Shown: positions 16,901 to 25,226 of the stretch, piece by piece
Numbering within the stretch: position 1 is the first letter of the stretch
How the letters are laid out: the number at the start of each line of letters is the position of its first letter
The notes under the pieces: generated by a model
The model's input: the letters and a program-made list of their open reading frames with translations, nothing else
What the model was told of the DNA's origin: nothing
Database searches by the model: none
Translations under genes and position numbers: made by a program
Source of the DNA: Pseudoduganella rivuli
GTDB lineage: Bacteria; Pseudomonadota; Gammaproteobacteria; Burkholderiales; Burkholderiaceae_D
Direction of reading: 5' to 3'
DNA length: 64,000 bases
NCBI RefSeq assembly: GCF_009674485.1
Contig: NZ_WKJJ01000003.1
Coordinates: 421,186-485,185 of the forward strand

Positions 16901-19900
16901 CTGAGCGCTGCCAGTTGGCCGGAATCCAGCGCGACCAGCTGTGCCTGGCTCAGTACCGCCAGTTGCGCCGTGGTCAGCGCGCGGATTTGCGACGTGCGCA
17001 GCACGCCCAGGTCGTCCGCTTCCATCGCGGAAATTTGCGCCGTGCTCAACGCGGAAATCGCGCGGGTCGACAGCGAACGGGCTTGCAATGTGGTCAGGCT
17101 GGCAATCTGTGCCGTGTTCAGGACGCTGATTTGCAGGGTATTCAATTGCGCCACGCCGGACGAATGCAGCGCCGCCATTTTGTCTGCCGACAAGGCGGAC
17201 AACTGGGCCGTATTCAGCGCGGCCACCTGGTTGGAGCGCAACGCCGTCAGGTCGGCGTCTTCCATCGCGCCGAACTGGGCGCTGGTCAGGGCGGCAATGG
17301 CCTTGGTCGACAGCGACTGGAATTGCTTGGTGTCCAGCGCCGCCACTTGTGTCGTGTTCAGTGATTGCCACTGGCTGGTGGTCAGTGCGGCCAACTGGAC
17401 CGACGTCAGCGTCGCCAGCCGGTCGCCGCTCATCGATGCCAGCTGCGTCGACGTCAGCGCCGCCACTTGCGTGCTGGCCAGTCCGGCCAGCGTGCTGAGC
17501 GAACTCAGTTGCGCGGTATTGAGGGCGCCGATCTGCACCGACGTCATGGCGCGCACGGCGGCGGTCGACAGGTTGGCCACCTGGTCCAGGGTCAGTGCGC
17601 CCAGTTGCACGCTGTCCAGTGCGCGGATTTGCAGCGACGTCAGCGCGGCCAGGTCTTCCAGTTCGATCTTGGCGATTTGGGTGGCGCTCAGGCCGGTCAG
17701 GGCGCGCGTATTGAGCGCGGCAAACTGCCTGCTGGTGAAGCCGGCAACCTGGGCCGTGGTCAGTGCGCCGGACTGCTCCGAATTGATCGCCGCGACTTGC
17801 TGCGTGTTCAGCAATTGCAAGTCTTCCACCGTCATCGCGGCAATGCGCGCGGTGGACATGGCCGCGATCATTTGCGTCGTGTAGTCCGAGATGCGGCCCA
17901 GCGACGCCATTTGCGTATCCGAGAACGCGGCCAGCTGCGCCGGCGTCAGCGCGGCAATGCTGGAGCTGGTCATCACGCGCAATTGCGCCGTGGTCATGGA
18001 CGTGATTTGCAGCGTGTCGAAGGTGGTGATCTGGCGCGAGCTCAGCGCCGGGATATCCGCTTCTTCGATGGCGGCCACTTGCTCGGCCGTCATGGCTTCA
18101 ATGGCTTTCACGCCCAACGCGCGGATCTGGGCGCTGGTCAGGGTGGCGACTTGCGCCGCAGTCAGGCCCGCCATTTGCATGCTGCCCATGCCGGCGATCT
18201 GGCGCGTTGCCAGCGAAACCAGGTCGGCATCCGCCAGCGTGGCGATCTGGTCGCTGTTCAGGGCGGCAATTTGCGACGACGTCAGCATCGTCAGGCCGCT
18301 CAGCGCGGCAATCTGGTCGGCTGTCAGCACCGTCAGCGCGGCCGTGTTCATCGACGCGATTTCGCGGCTGGTCAGTTCGCCCAATTGCGACTGCGTCAGC
18401 GACTGGGCGAACGTGCTGGACATGGCGGCCATCTGGCCCGTGGTCAGCGCCGCGATGTCTTCGTTTTCAATCGCGGCGATCTGGTCGGCCGTCAGCGCAT
18501 TGAGCAGGTTTTTCGACAGCGACGCCACCTGACCGGTGGTCAGCGCGGCAATCTGGTCAGCCGTGAAGTAGCCGATCTGCTCGGTGGTGAAGGCGCCCAG
18601 CTGGTTGGTGCGCAGCGCGGCGATTTGCGGCAGCGTGATCGACTGGATTTGCGCCGACGTCATGCCGGCGATCTGCGTGGTGCTGATCGCGCCCAGCGAC
18701 GACAGCGCGGCGATCTGGTCCGACGTCATGGCATTGAGCTGGCGCGAGTTCAGCGCGCCGATTTGCTGCGTGGTGAAGCTGCCCAACTGCGTCACCGTCA
18801 GCGCCATGATCTGGTCGGTGGTCAGCGACGCGATCTGGCGCGTCAGCATGATGGCAATGTCGTCGGCCTCGATGGCGGCCACTTGCGTGGCGCTCAGCGC
18901 GGCCAGCGTGGAGGTCGACAGGCTGCGGATTTGCGCCGTGTTGAAGGTGGCGATGTGTTCGGTGGTCAGCGCGCTTACTTGCAGGCTGGTCAGGCCGGCA
19001 ATCTGGTTGCTCTTCAGCGTGGTGATCTTGTCCAGCGCCAGCACGCCGATCTGGTCGGTCGTCAGCGCGGCCAGCTGGCGGCTCGACAGCGGCGCCAGCG
19101 ACGACAGCGCATCGAGTTTCGCTTGCGTCAGCGACGCGATTTGCAGGGTTGTCAGGCCGGCCAGTTCCTGCGTCGTCAGATTGGCGAACTGTTCCGTCGT
19201 CAGCGATTCGATCTGCTCGGTGTTCAGTGCGGCCAGTTGCGACGTGCGCAGCGCCGCCACGTCCGTCAGTTCGATGAATGGCAACTGGTCGGTGGTCAGC
19301 GCGGCGATTTGTTTGGTCGTCAGCGCGGCGAATTGCTGCGTGGTCAGCGCCACGATCTGGTTGCTGGTCAAGACCTGCAATTGCAGGCTGGTCAGCGCGG
19401 CAACCTGGTTGGTGCGCAAGGTCGCCAGGGTCGCGTCGGCCAGCGAGGCGATCTGGTCGGTGGTCAGCGCGGCAATGGCGGCCGTGGTGAACGATGAAAT
19501 CGACTGCAGTGCCGCCAATTGATCCGTCGTCAGCGCGGATTTCTGTTCCGCCGTCATGCCCGCCAGCTGCGACGTGGTCAGGTTGGCGATTTGCAGCGTG
19601 GTCAGCGCGGCGATCTGGTTGGTCAGCAGCTTGTTCAACTGGTTCGAGCGCATGCCGACCAGGTCATCCACTTCGATCGCGCGCAACTGGTCGGAATTCA
19701 ACGCTTGCAGGGCGACCGTGTTCATCGCGCGCATTTGCGCATCGGTCAGCGCAATGATCTGGTCGGTGGTCAGCGCCGCCGCCTGGTGCGATTGCAGCGC
19801 GGCGATTTGCGACGATTTCAAGCCTTGCAAATCGTTGGTTTCCAGGCCGGCAATGACGTCCGTACCCAGGACTGCCAGCTGGCGCGTGGTCAGCGCCGTC

Positions 19901-22146
19901 AGGCTCGACAGCGCGTTCAATTGTTCCGTGTTCAGCGCGCCAACCTGGTCGGTGGTCAGGCCCGCAATCAGCGACGTGCCCAGCGCGGGCAACTGGTCGG
20001 TGGTCAGTGCGGCAATCTTGTCGGTGGTCAGCGACGCCAACTGGCGCGACGACATGGCGGCCAGGTCGTTCGATTCAATCGCGGCCACCATGGCCGACGA
20101 CAGGCCCGACAGTGCGGCAGTCGACAGCGCGCGCATTTGCGTGCCGGACAGCGCAATCAACTGGTCGGATGTGAAGGCCGACAGCTGGTCGCCGGTCATC
20201 GCGGCGATCTGGCTGGTTTTCAGCGTGGCCAGGCTGGCGGTGGTGAAAGCGGCAATCTGGTCGCTGGTCATGGCGCCCAGCTGGCGCGACGTCAGCGCCG
20301 CCAGCGATGGCAGCGCGGCCAGTTGCGCGGTCGACAGCGCACCGATCTGCAACGTGGTCAGCGCCGCTTCGGCGGCGGTCGACAGCGCGGCCACCTGGTC
20401 GGTGGTCAGCGCGCCGATTTGCTCGGCGGACAGTTTGACCAGCTGGGACGACAGCAGGGCGGCGATGTCCTGCGTTTCGATCTGCTGGATCTGATCGGTG
20501 GTCAGCGCCAGCAGGGCGGCGGAATTGAAGCCCTGGATTTGCTTGGTGGACAGCGCTGCCAGCTGGTCGCTGTTCAGCACCACCATTTGTTCGTCTTTCA
20601 GCGCATTGATCTGGCTGCTGGTCAAGGTGGCCAGGTTGCGGGTCGACAGGCCGACGATCTGGTCCGTCGTCAAGGCCGCGATCTGGCGGCTGGTCATGGC
20701 TGCCAGCGTGGTCAGCGCTTCCAGTTGTTCCGTCGTCAGTGCCGCCACCTGGCTGGTGGCGAAGGCGGAAATCGCCGTGCTGTTCAGCGCGCTGAACTGG
20801 TCGGTGGTCAGCGCGGCAATCTGGTCCGAACCGAGTTTCGCGACCTGGTTGGTGCGCAGGGCGGCAATGTCGTTGGTTTCGATCTGGCCGATTTGCGTGG
20901 TGCTCAGGCGCGACAGGAAGCCGGTCGGCATGGCTGCGAACTGGCTGGCGGTAAACGCGATGATCTGGTCGCTGGTCAGGCTGCCAACCTGGTCTTCCGT
21001 CAGTGCATTCAACTGGCTGCTGCTGAAGCCGGCGATATCCTGGGTTTCCAGTGCGGCGATCTGGTCGCTGGTCAAGCCCCGCAATTGCGCGGACGTCAGC
21101 AGCGCCACCGTCGACAGCGCCGTCAACTGGTCCGTGCTCAGTACGGATACCTGGTCGCTGGTCAGCGCCCGCAAGTCCGCGGTTTCAAACGCGGCCATCT
21201 GGTCGGTGGTCAGCGCGGCCAACTGTTCGTCGGTCAGGGCCATCACCTGGCGCGACGTCAGCGCGGCGATGTCGCGCGTTTCCAGCGCCTGGATCTGGGC
21301 CGTGGTGAGGCTGGCGATGACGGTCGAGCGCAGCGCCGCCACTTGCGCCGTCGTCAGCGCAATAATCTGGTCGGTATTGATGGCGGCCAGCTGGTCGCCG
21401 GACAGGCCGGACAACTGGGCCGTCGTCAGGCCGGGAATATCGTCTGTTTCAATCGCGGCGATTTGTTCCGTCGTCAACAGCGCCAGCGAGGCGGCCGACA
21501 GGCTATTGATTTGCTTGCTGGTCAGCGCGACGATCTGGTCGGTGGTCAGCGCCGGTACCTGCAGCGACGTCAGGGCGCCCAGCTGGCTGCTGCTGAGCGA
21601 GGTCAGCGCAGTGGTCGACAGCGTGCTGATTTGCAGGGTGTCGAGCGAAGCCAGCGTGGTGCGGCTGATGGCGGCGATTTGTACACTGGTCAGCACGCCC
21701 AGCTGGTCGCTGGTCAGCCCCATGATTTGCAGCGACGTAATGGCGCCTACCTGCGTTGCCGTCAGTGCGGTCAGGGCGTCGGTGCTGAGCGCACCCAGTT
21801 GCTGCGATTGCAGCGCCGTCAGCTGGTTGCTGCGCAGGGCCGCCACGTCCTGCGATTCCATTGCCGCCAGTTGCGCGGTGCCGAGCGCGCGCAGCTGGGA
21901 CGTTTTCAATGCCATCACCTGCAGCGACGAGAGCACCGGGATCTGGTCGGTGGTCAGGGCTGCCACATCGTCCGTTTCCATGGCCGACACTTGCAGCGTG
22001 GTAAACGCCGGCAATTGGTCGGTCGTCAGCACCGCCACTTGTTCCGTGGTCAGATCGGCGATTTCCTCGGTCGTGAAGGAAATCAGCTGATCCGTCGTGA
22101 ACGCGACGATCTGATCAGTTGAGAAAGTTGGGACGATGGAACTCAT
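13954..22146 (-). CDS. Giant octapeptide-repeat protein with FrpC-like calcium-binding C-terminus
   Basis: The 2,730-residue protein has no Sec signal. After MSSIVPT, residues 8-2465 consist of 296 octads of consensus [LF]-[TS]-[TS]-x-Q-[IL]-x-A. From residue 350 these are grouped as 16 octads plus one hexad (L-S-S-L-x-x), giving 134-residue super-repeats. I count thirteen of exactly 134 and one enlarged to 214. The last 265 residues carry Asp-rich loops LDLDGDGIE, DRNHDGVINDGGELFG, DSNADGVIDSKD and DGNADGVSQAGEL, the pattern of the calcium-binding self-processing module of FrpA/FrpC-type secreted proteins. The Asp-Pro normally cut in that module is Ser-Pro here (GSPLQLDLDGDG). The gene starts at an ATG with AGGAG 9 bases upstream, 81 bases behind fliR in the same direction. 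It may therefore be the last gene of the fli operon or have its own promoter. Function unknown; a large surface or filament-associated adhesin is the best guess. Confidence 0.85.
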   Translation of the reverse strand: MSSIVPTFSTDQIVAFTTDQLISFTTEEIADLTTEQVAVLTTDQLPAFTTLQVSAMETDDVAALTTDQIPVLSSLQVMALKTSQLRALGTAQLAAMESQDVAALRSNQLTALQSQQLGALSTDALTALTATQVGAITSLQIMGLTSDQLGVLTSVQIAAISRTTLASLDTLQISTLSTTALTSLSSSQLGALTSLQVPALTTDQIVALTSKQINSLSAASLALLTTEQIAAIETDDIPGLTTAQLSGLSGDQLAAINTDQIIALTTAQVAALRSTVIASLTTAQIQALETRDIAALTSRQVMALTDEQLAALTTDQMAAFETADLRALTSDQVSVLSTDQLTALSTVALLTSAQLRGLTSDQIAALETQDIAGFSSSQLNALTEDQVGSLTSDQIIAFTASQFAAMPTGFLSRLSTTQIGQIETNDIAALRTNQVAKLGSDQIAALTTDQFSALNSTAISAFATSQVAALTTEQLEALTTLAAMTSRQIAALTTDQIVGLSTRNLATLTSSQINALKDEQMVVLNSDQLAALSTKQIQGFNSAALLALTTDQIQQIETQDIAALLSSQLVKLSAEQIGALTTDQVAALSTAAEAALTTLQIGALSTAQLAALPSLAALTSRQLGAMTSDQIAAFTTASLATLKTSQIAAMTGDQLSAFTSDQLIALSGTQMRALSTAALSGLSSAMVAAIESNDLAAMSSRQLASLTTDKIAALTTDQLPALGTSLIAGLTTDQVGALNTEQLNALSSLTALTTRQLAVLGTDVIAGLETNDLQGLKSSQIAALQSHQAAALTTDQIIALTDAQMRAMNTVALQALNSDQLRAIEVDDLVGMRSNQLNKLLTNQIAALTTLQIANLTTSQLAGMTAEQKSALTTDQLAALQSISSFTTAAIAALTTDQIASLADATLATLRTNQVAALTSLQLQVLTSNQIVALTTQQFAALTTKQIAALTTDQLPFIELTDVAALRTSQLAALNTEQIESLTTEQFANLTTQELAGLTTLQIASLTQAKLDALSSLAPLSSRQLAALTTDQIGVLALDKITTLKSNQIAGLTSLQVSALTTEHIATFNTAQIRSLSTSTLAALSATQVAAIEADDIAIMLTRQIASLTTDQIMALTVTQLGSFTTQQIGALNSRQLNAMTSDQIAALSSLGAISTTQIAGMTSAQIQSITLPQIAALRTNQLGAFTTEQIGYFTADQIAALTTGQVASLSKNLLNALTADQIAAIENEDIAALTTGQMAAMSSTFAQSLTQSQLGELTSREIASMNTAALTVLTADQIAALSGLTMLTSSQIAALNSDQIATLADADLVSLATRQIAGMGSMQMAGLTAAQVATLTSAQIRALGVKAIEAMTAEQVAAIEEADIPALSSRQITTFDTLQITSMTTAQLRVMTSSSIAALTPAQLAAFSDTQMASLGRISDYTTQMIAAMSTARIAAMTVEDLQLLNTQQVAAINSEQSGALTTAQVAGFTSRQFAALNTRALTGLSATQIAKIELEDLAALTSLQIRALDSVQLGALTLDQVANLSTAAVRAMTSVQIGALNTAQLSSLSTLAGLASTQVAALTSTQLASMSGDRLATLTSVQLAALTTSQWQSLNTTQVAALDTKQFQSLSTKAIAALTSAQFGAMEDADLTALRSNQVAALNTAQLSALSADKMAALHSSGVAQLNTLQISVLNTAQIASLTTLQARSLSTRAISALSTAQISAMEADDLGVLRTSQIRALTTAQLAVLSQAQLVALDSGQLAALSTAQMAALSSSQFNLLDSLLFLTPAQVAALPTERIATLDSTKLEQLRSAQLAAMTSRQVAAMTTAQLSALSTSQWRAIDADAVAALTTFQVSRLDVEDLAALVTSQVMALRTDQIAALTTDELGGLTSSQLGALTSLQMSALGTAHLAALSSLQGFTTRQLSGLSSAQLTSLDEAHLGTLRSSQVAALNSLQVSWLTTAQISQLNTLQVKSLSSKALDGLSTTQLRALTADGLQALTTGQFTTLSTDQIQSLSTDQMGLLNSAQLAVLTTAQMRALSSSQIAALSSLQGFGLTQLGALASEQLSTIGDAQLATIRTAQFAALSSRQLSWLTSTQIVALSSGQVRSLTASALNGLSTLQMAALDAEDLAAMTSAQVVALRTDLIGSLTNAQVAALTSQQLAMLKTAQIGALGTAQLAALDSLSGLTTTQLNALTTLQLTSLDQTHMDTLRSWQIGGLSSRQVAALTSSQIAALSTLQVRALSVSALGNLSTAQVVAIELDDVAALTSTQVAAFKSQHIAAMSNDQLGALTTRTVSGMSTYQIAALSTAQLSAFTTLAGLTAVQIGALSTLQATALNADQIDSLKTHQAAALSTQVLAAFSTAQIAMLTSAQLNALTARALNTLSSTQLNAMEQDDFQALKSTQIALLTSTQIASISTDRIGLMNTMQIRALKATQIAALTTDQLTNMTVAEFAGFSATQVKSFTAAQLAVLTTEQKDASPLGSPLQLDLDGDGIETLSFDAGVRFDLFANGQPVQTGWAGHGDGLLALDRNHDGVINDGGELFGTSTVLADGKRASDGFAALAELDSNADGVIDSKDAAYGDLRVWVDGNADGVSQAGELRSLHDAGVASINAGGAAVSEKDAGNWIGMRGSFVTTEGLQQGVADVWYATSRNDDAGSLREQVGALTQAMSGFNAENGGVAGGLAWNDTAPTSFATLAAGVDQLARELRSYADRSAGADHSAAAGLTDDQKRREPPPGILATK
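14752..22125 (-). repeat. 24-bp coding repeat array with 402-bp super-repeat
   Basis: The region encodes octads 1-296 and 15 hexads of the giant protein, in 24-bp and 18-bp units. Regular 402-bp super-repeats run from 21099 to 15232, except for an expanded 642-bp unit at 16840-17481. Because 24 and 402 are multiples of three, long open frames occur on both strands throughout; they are by-products of the periodicity and are not annotated as genes. DNA identity between units is imperfect, which indicates an old array. Confidence 0.9.
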
Positions 22147-22227
22147 GAGTTTTTTCTCCTGGGCGGCTCAACCATGATACACCAGGACTTTCTCCATGGA
22201 AATCAATTGATTGCACGTACTGCTTAA

Positions 22228-23091
22228 TTACTGGGCGACTGCCGGGGGCGTTTGATTAAGCGCCGGGGCTGCCGGCGGGGCGGTACGTGACGCCGGCTGT
22301 GGCTCTCGCGCAACCCAGATGCGCGGGAATTCCCTGACTTTCTCCACGCCTTGCAGGAACAGATTTTCCAGCGGCGTGCCCAAATACGGCAGCGTTGTCG
22401 CTACCACAATAAAACCAATCCCCAACGTAATCGGGAAACCAATACCGAACAAATTCAATTGCGGCGCGGCGCGCGTCAGCACGCCCAGCGCCACGTTGGT
22501 GATCAGCAGGGCGGCCACGATGGGCAGCGACAATTGCAAGCCTGCGCTGAAAATACGGGCGCCCCAGTCGGCGACGCGCTTGAAGCCGCCGCCATTGATG
22601 GGGATGCCGGAGACCGGCAAGGTCTGGAAGCTTTCCGCCAGCGCCGACAGCAAGACCAAGTGTGCGTTAATAGAAATGAATGCCATTGTAGCAACTAACG
22701 CAAGGAATTGGCTGATAGCCGATGATCTTCCCTGGGTATTCGGGTCAAAAAACGACGCGAAGCCCAGGCCCATGGTCAGGCTGCTGATTTCGCCGGCCAT
22801 TTCAATGGAAGAAAACACGATACGCATCGTGAATCCCATGGCCACGCCGATCAGCATTTCCTGCACCAGGATCAGCAAACCGGCATACGACATGGGGTCG
22901 GTGGCCGGCAGCTTGGGGACAGTCGGCGCAATCACCAGGGCCAGCAGCACGCCCAGCGAGACTTTGACCGTAGTTGGAACACTGCGGTTGCCCAGCACGG
23001 GTGCGGCGGTGATCAGCCCCAGGATGCGCGCGAGCGGCCACAGCAGCGAAGCAATCCATATGTTGATATCGGCGCTGGACAGCGTGATCAT
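22228..23091 (-). CDS. fliR: Flagellar export gate protein FliR
   Basis: The 287-residue inner-membrane protein has about six hydrophobic segments. Conserved features include LARILGLITAAPVLGNRSVP, QEMLIGVAMGFTMRIVFSSIEMAGEISSLTMGLGFASFFDP and FGIGFPITLGIGFIV. FliR joins FliP and FliQ in the core of the flagellar type III export gate. The C-terminal 35 residues are a Pro/Ala-rich tail beyond the normal family end. It is the last of fliM-N-O-P-Q-R, and the giant repeat gene follows it. Confidence 0.96.
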   Translation of the reverse strand: MITLSSADINIWIASLLWPLARILGLITAAPVLGNRSVPTTVKVSLGVLLALVIAPTVPKLPATDPMSYAGLLILVQEMLIGVAMGFTMRIVFSSIEMAGEISSLTMGLGFASFFDPNTQGRSSAISQFLALVATMAFISINAHLVLLSALAESFQTLPVSGIPINGGGFKRVADWGARIFSAGLQLSLPIVAALLITNVALGVLTRAAPQLNLFGIGFPITLGIGFIVVATTLPYLGTPLENLFLQGVEKVREFPRIWVAREPQPASRTAPPAAPALNQTPPAVAQ

Positions 23092-23127
23092 GAGGCTGTC
23101 AGGAAACTTTTTTTGTCATGGACGAGC

Positions 23128-23397
23128 TCAGCCTACCAGGCCGGGGATACCCGTAAACACCTGGCGCATATAGTCCAGCATGACGGACAGCATCCATGGG
23201 CCCGCCACCACCAGCGCGACAAAGATGCCGACCAGTTTCGGGATGAATGACAGGGTGGCTTCATTGATTTGCGTGGCGGCCTGGAAAATCGAAATCACCA
23301 GGCCGATAACGAGCGCCACCAGCAGCAGCGGCGCCGCCACCATCAGGGTGACTTCCATGGCCTGGCGGCCCATCGTCAAGACGCTTTCCGGTGTCAT
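23128..23397 (-). CDS. fliQ: Flagellar export gate protein FliQ
   Basis: The 89-residue protein has two membrane helices (VTLMVAAPLLLVALVIGLVI, residues about 15-34, and LVGIFVALVVAGPWMLSVM, about 52-70). The family motif FQAATQINEATLSFIPK lies between them. The start is MTPESVLTMGRQAMEV at 23397; an upstream in-frame extension into fliP has no support. The gene starts 10 bases after fliP. Confidence 0.96.
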   Translation of the reverse strand: MTPESVLTMGRQAMEVTLMVAAPLLLVALVIGLVISIFQAATQINEATLSFIPKLVGIFVALVVAGPWMLSVMLDYMRQVFTGIPGLVG

Positions 23398-23407
23398 ATC
23401 CGCACCA

Positions 23408-24172
23408 TCAGTAGAAACTCTGCGCCAGCGAGCCGAGCAGCAATTGCCAGCCATCGACCAGCACGAACAGCATCAGCTTGAACGGCAGTGAAATCACGGC
23501 GGGCGACATCATCATCATACCCATCGACATCAGCACGGACGCCACCACCATGTCGATGATGAGGAAGGGGATGAAGATGGCAAAACCGATCTGGAACGCG
23601 GTTTTCAGTTCGCTGGTAACGAAGGCCGGCACCAGCACCTTCAGCGGCACGTCTTCCGGCCCCTGCAGCGCGGGCGTGCGCGACAATTTGACGAACAGCG
23701 CCAGGTCGGCCTGGCGCGTCTGTTTCAGCATGAACGATTTCAGCGGGGCGCCGCCCCGTTCCAGCGCTTCCTGCATGGTGATCTTGTTTTCCTGCAGCGG
23801 CAGGTAAGCGTCCACGTAAATCTTGTCCAGCACGGGACTCATGACGAATAACGTGAGAAACAGCGCCAGCCCCACCATGACCTGGTTGGGCGGCGCCGAT
23901 TGCGTGCCCATCGCCTGGCGCAGCAGCGACAGCACAATGATAATGCGCGTAAAACCCGTCATCATCAGCAACACGGCCGGGATGAAGGTCAGCGCCGTCA
24001 TCACGATCAGCGTTTGCAGCGACAGCGAATAATTCGTGGCGCCGCCGCCGGCCGGCGTGCTGGTAAAGGCAGGGATCGATGGTTCCGCGGCCGCCAGCAA
24101 TGGCAGGGCCGTCAGGGCGGCGGCCAGCAGGCGCTTCGCGGTGGTTGCCGTGAGGCCGTGCTTATTTGCCAT
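23408..24172 (-). CDS. fliP: Flagellar export gate protein FliP
   Basis: The 254-residue protein has a Sec signal peptide ([20 protein letters not shown], cut near LLAAAEP). The family blocks are [53 protein letters not shown], the periplasmic part ending [33 protein letters not shown], and [12 protein letters not shown]. FliP pentamers form the export channel with FliQ and FliR. The start overlaps the fliO stop by 11 bases, indicating coupling. Confidence 0.96.
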   Translation of the reverse strand: MANKHGLTATTAKRLLAAALTALPLLAAAEPSIPAFTSTPAGGGATNYSLSLQTLIVMTALTFIPAVLLMMTGFTRIIIVLSLLRQAMGTQSAPPNQVMVGLALFLTLFVMSPVLDKIYVDAYLPLQENKITMQEALERGGAPLKSFMLKQTRQADLALFVKLSRTPALQGPEDVPLKVLVPAFVTSELKTAFQIGFAIFIPFLIIDMVVASVLMSMGMMMMSPAVISLPFKLMLFVLVDGWQLLLGSLAQSFY

Positions 24173-24797
24173 TGCGTTTTTCGATCGTCTGTTTGAACCA
24201 TTCCGCGAAATTCGCGCTGGGCAGCGCCTGCCCGGAACCGGCGCCGGGTGCGGGCGGCGCCAGTTCGGCTTCCTGGCGCGGCATGGTGGCCAGCGCATTC
24301 ATGCGGCCGGGCGAAGCGCCCACGACGATCCATTGCTCGCCCACTTCCACCACGAGGATGCGCTCGCGCGTACCCACGCTCAGCGCGCCGACCAGTTTGA
24401 CGTTGGCGCTGCCCGTCACGCTTTTCGGGCCATAGCGTTTCAACAGCCATGCCAGTCCCACCAGCACGGCCAGCACGACGATCAGCGACAGCGTGGTCTG
24501 CAGCAGGCTGCCGCCGGGCGAGGGCGGCGCTTGCATGGGCAGCGGCGTGGCGGGGCGGGCGCCGGCCAGGGCGGCTTGCTGTTCCGGCGTGGCGGCAGGG
24601 GTAACTGGCGGCGTGGCCTGCACGGCGGCCGGAGCCGCTTCGGCGCCGGCGGAGGCGGCAGGTTCCGCGGTTGCCGCGCTGGCGCCGGAAATCGCACCGG
24701 ATGCGGTTTGGGCCGCCATGGCAGGCATCGAGGAAAAGGCCAGCACGCATGCCAGCATGGCCATCGCCCTTGCGGGCTTGTCGAACACTTGCGTCAT
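24162..24797 (-). CDS. fliO: Flagellar biosynthesis protein FliO
   Basis: The 211-residue protein is longer than the roughly 125-residue enterobacterial FliO. It has an N-terminal signal-like segment (residues about 8-29), an Ala/Pro-rich periplasmic stretch (30-95), then one membrane helix ([26 protein letters not shown], about 98-123). The conserved cytosolic domain ([37 protein letters not shown]) follows. FliO stabilises FliP during gate assembly. Its start overlaps the fliN stop by 4 bases. Confidence 0.92.
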   Translation of the reverse strand: MTQVFDKPARAMAMLACVLAFSSMPAMAAQTASGAISGASAATAEPAASAGAEAAPAAVQATPPVTPAATPEQQAALAGARPATPLPMQAPPSPGGSLLQTTLSLIVVLAVLVGLAWLLKRYGPKSVTGSANVKLVGALSVGTRERILVVEVGEQWIVVGASPGRMNALATMPRQEAELAPPAPGAGSGQALPSANFAEWFKQTIEKRNGK

Positions 24798-25213
24798 TTA
24801 TTCAATTTTCGGATGCGTTCGGATGGCGTAATGATATCGGTCAAACGGATACCGAATTTATCGTTCACCACCACCACCTCGCCCTGGGCGATCAGGCAGC
24901 CGTTGACCAGCACGTCCATCGGTTCGCCCGCCAGTCCGTCCAGTTCGACCACGGAACCCTGCGCCAGTTGCAGCAGGTTTTTAATGGCGATCTTGGTGCG
25001 GCCCAGTTCCACCGTCAGTTGCACGGGGATATCGAGGATGAAGTCGATATCGTTGTGGGTTTCGGTTTTCGACGGCTGCTTGGAAAAATCCTTGAACACG
25101 GCGGCTTGCGCAGCCTGCTGGCTGGCCAGCGCTTCCGCTTCCGCCTTGGCCTGTTCGGCGATCGCCGCGCCCCAATCGTCGTCGAGGCTTTGATCGTCTT
25201 GGTTATCCGACAT
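24794..25213 (-). CDS. fliN: Flagellar motor switch protein FliN
   Basis: The 139-residue protein has an acidic N-terminal tail (residues 1-60, SDNQDDQSLDDDWGAAIAEQ) and a C-terminal SpoA domain. The SpoA domain contains LDIPVQLTVELGRTKIAIKNLLQLAQGSVVELDGLAGEPMDVLVNG and LIAQGEVVVVNDKFGIRLTDII. FliN forms the bottom of the C ring with FliM and helps dock FliH. It lies 13 bases after fliM. Confidence 0.96.
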   Translation of the reverse strand: MSDNQDDQSLDDDWGAAIAEQAKAEAEALASQQAAQAAVFKDFSKQPSKTETHNDIDFILDIPVQLTVELGRTKIAIKNLLQLAQGSVVELDGLAGEPMDVLVNGCLIAQGEVVVVNDKFGIRLTDIITPSERIRKLNK

Positions 25214-25226
25214 GATCTTTCACTCC

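Noticed and set aside
14459..22122. Very long open frames on the plus strand (over 700-1,100 codons) opposite the giant repeat gene
   Set aside because: They arise because 24-bp and 402-bp repeats keep the same codons in every frame, so a stop-free unit stays stop-free. The products are low-complexity Arg/Gln- or Ser/Cys-rich and have no ribosome-binding sites.
14752..22125. Regular short repeats suggesting a CRISPR array
   Set aside because: The units are contiguous with no unique spacers, are always multiples of three, and encode a coherent octapeptide; no cas genes are nearby.
14752..22125. Similarity of L-T-x-x-Q-I/V-x-A to TAL-effector repeats (LTPEQVVAI)
   Set aside because: TAL repeats are 33-35 residues with a variable di-residue; here the period is 8 with a 134-residue super-period and acidic/Gln positions instead. 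The resemblance is probably just a shared helix-capping pattern.
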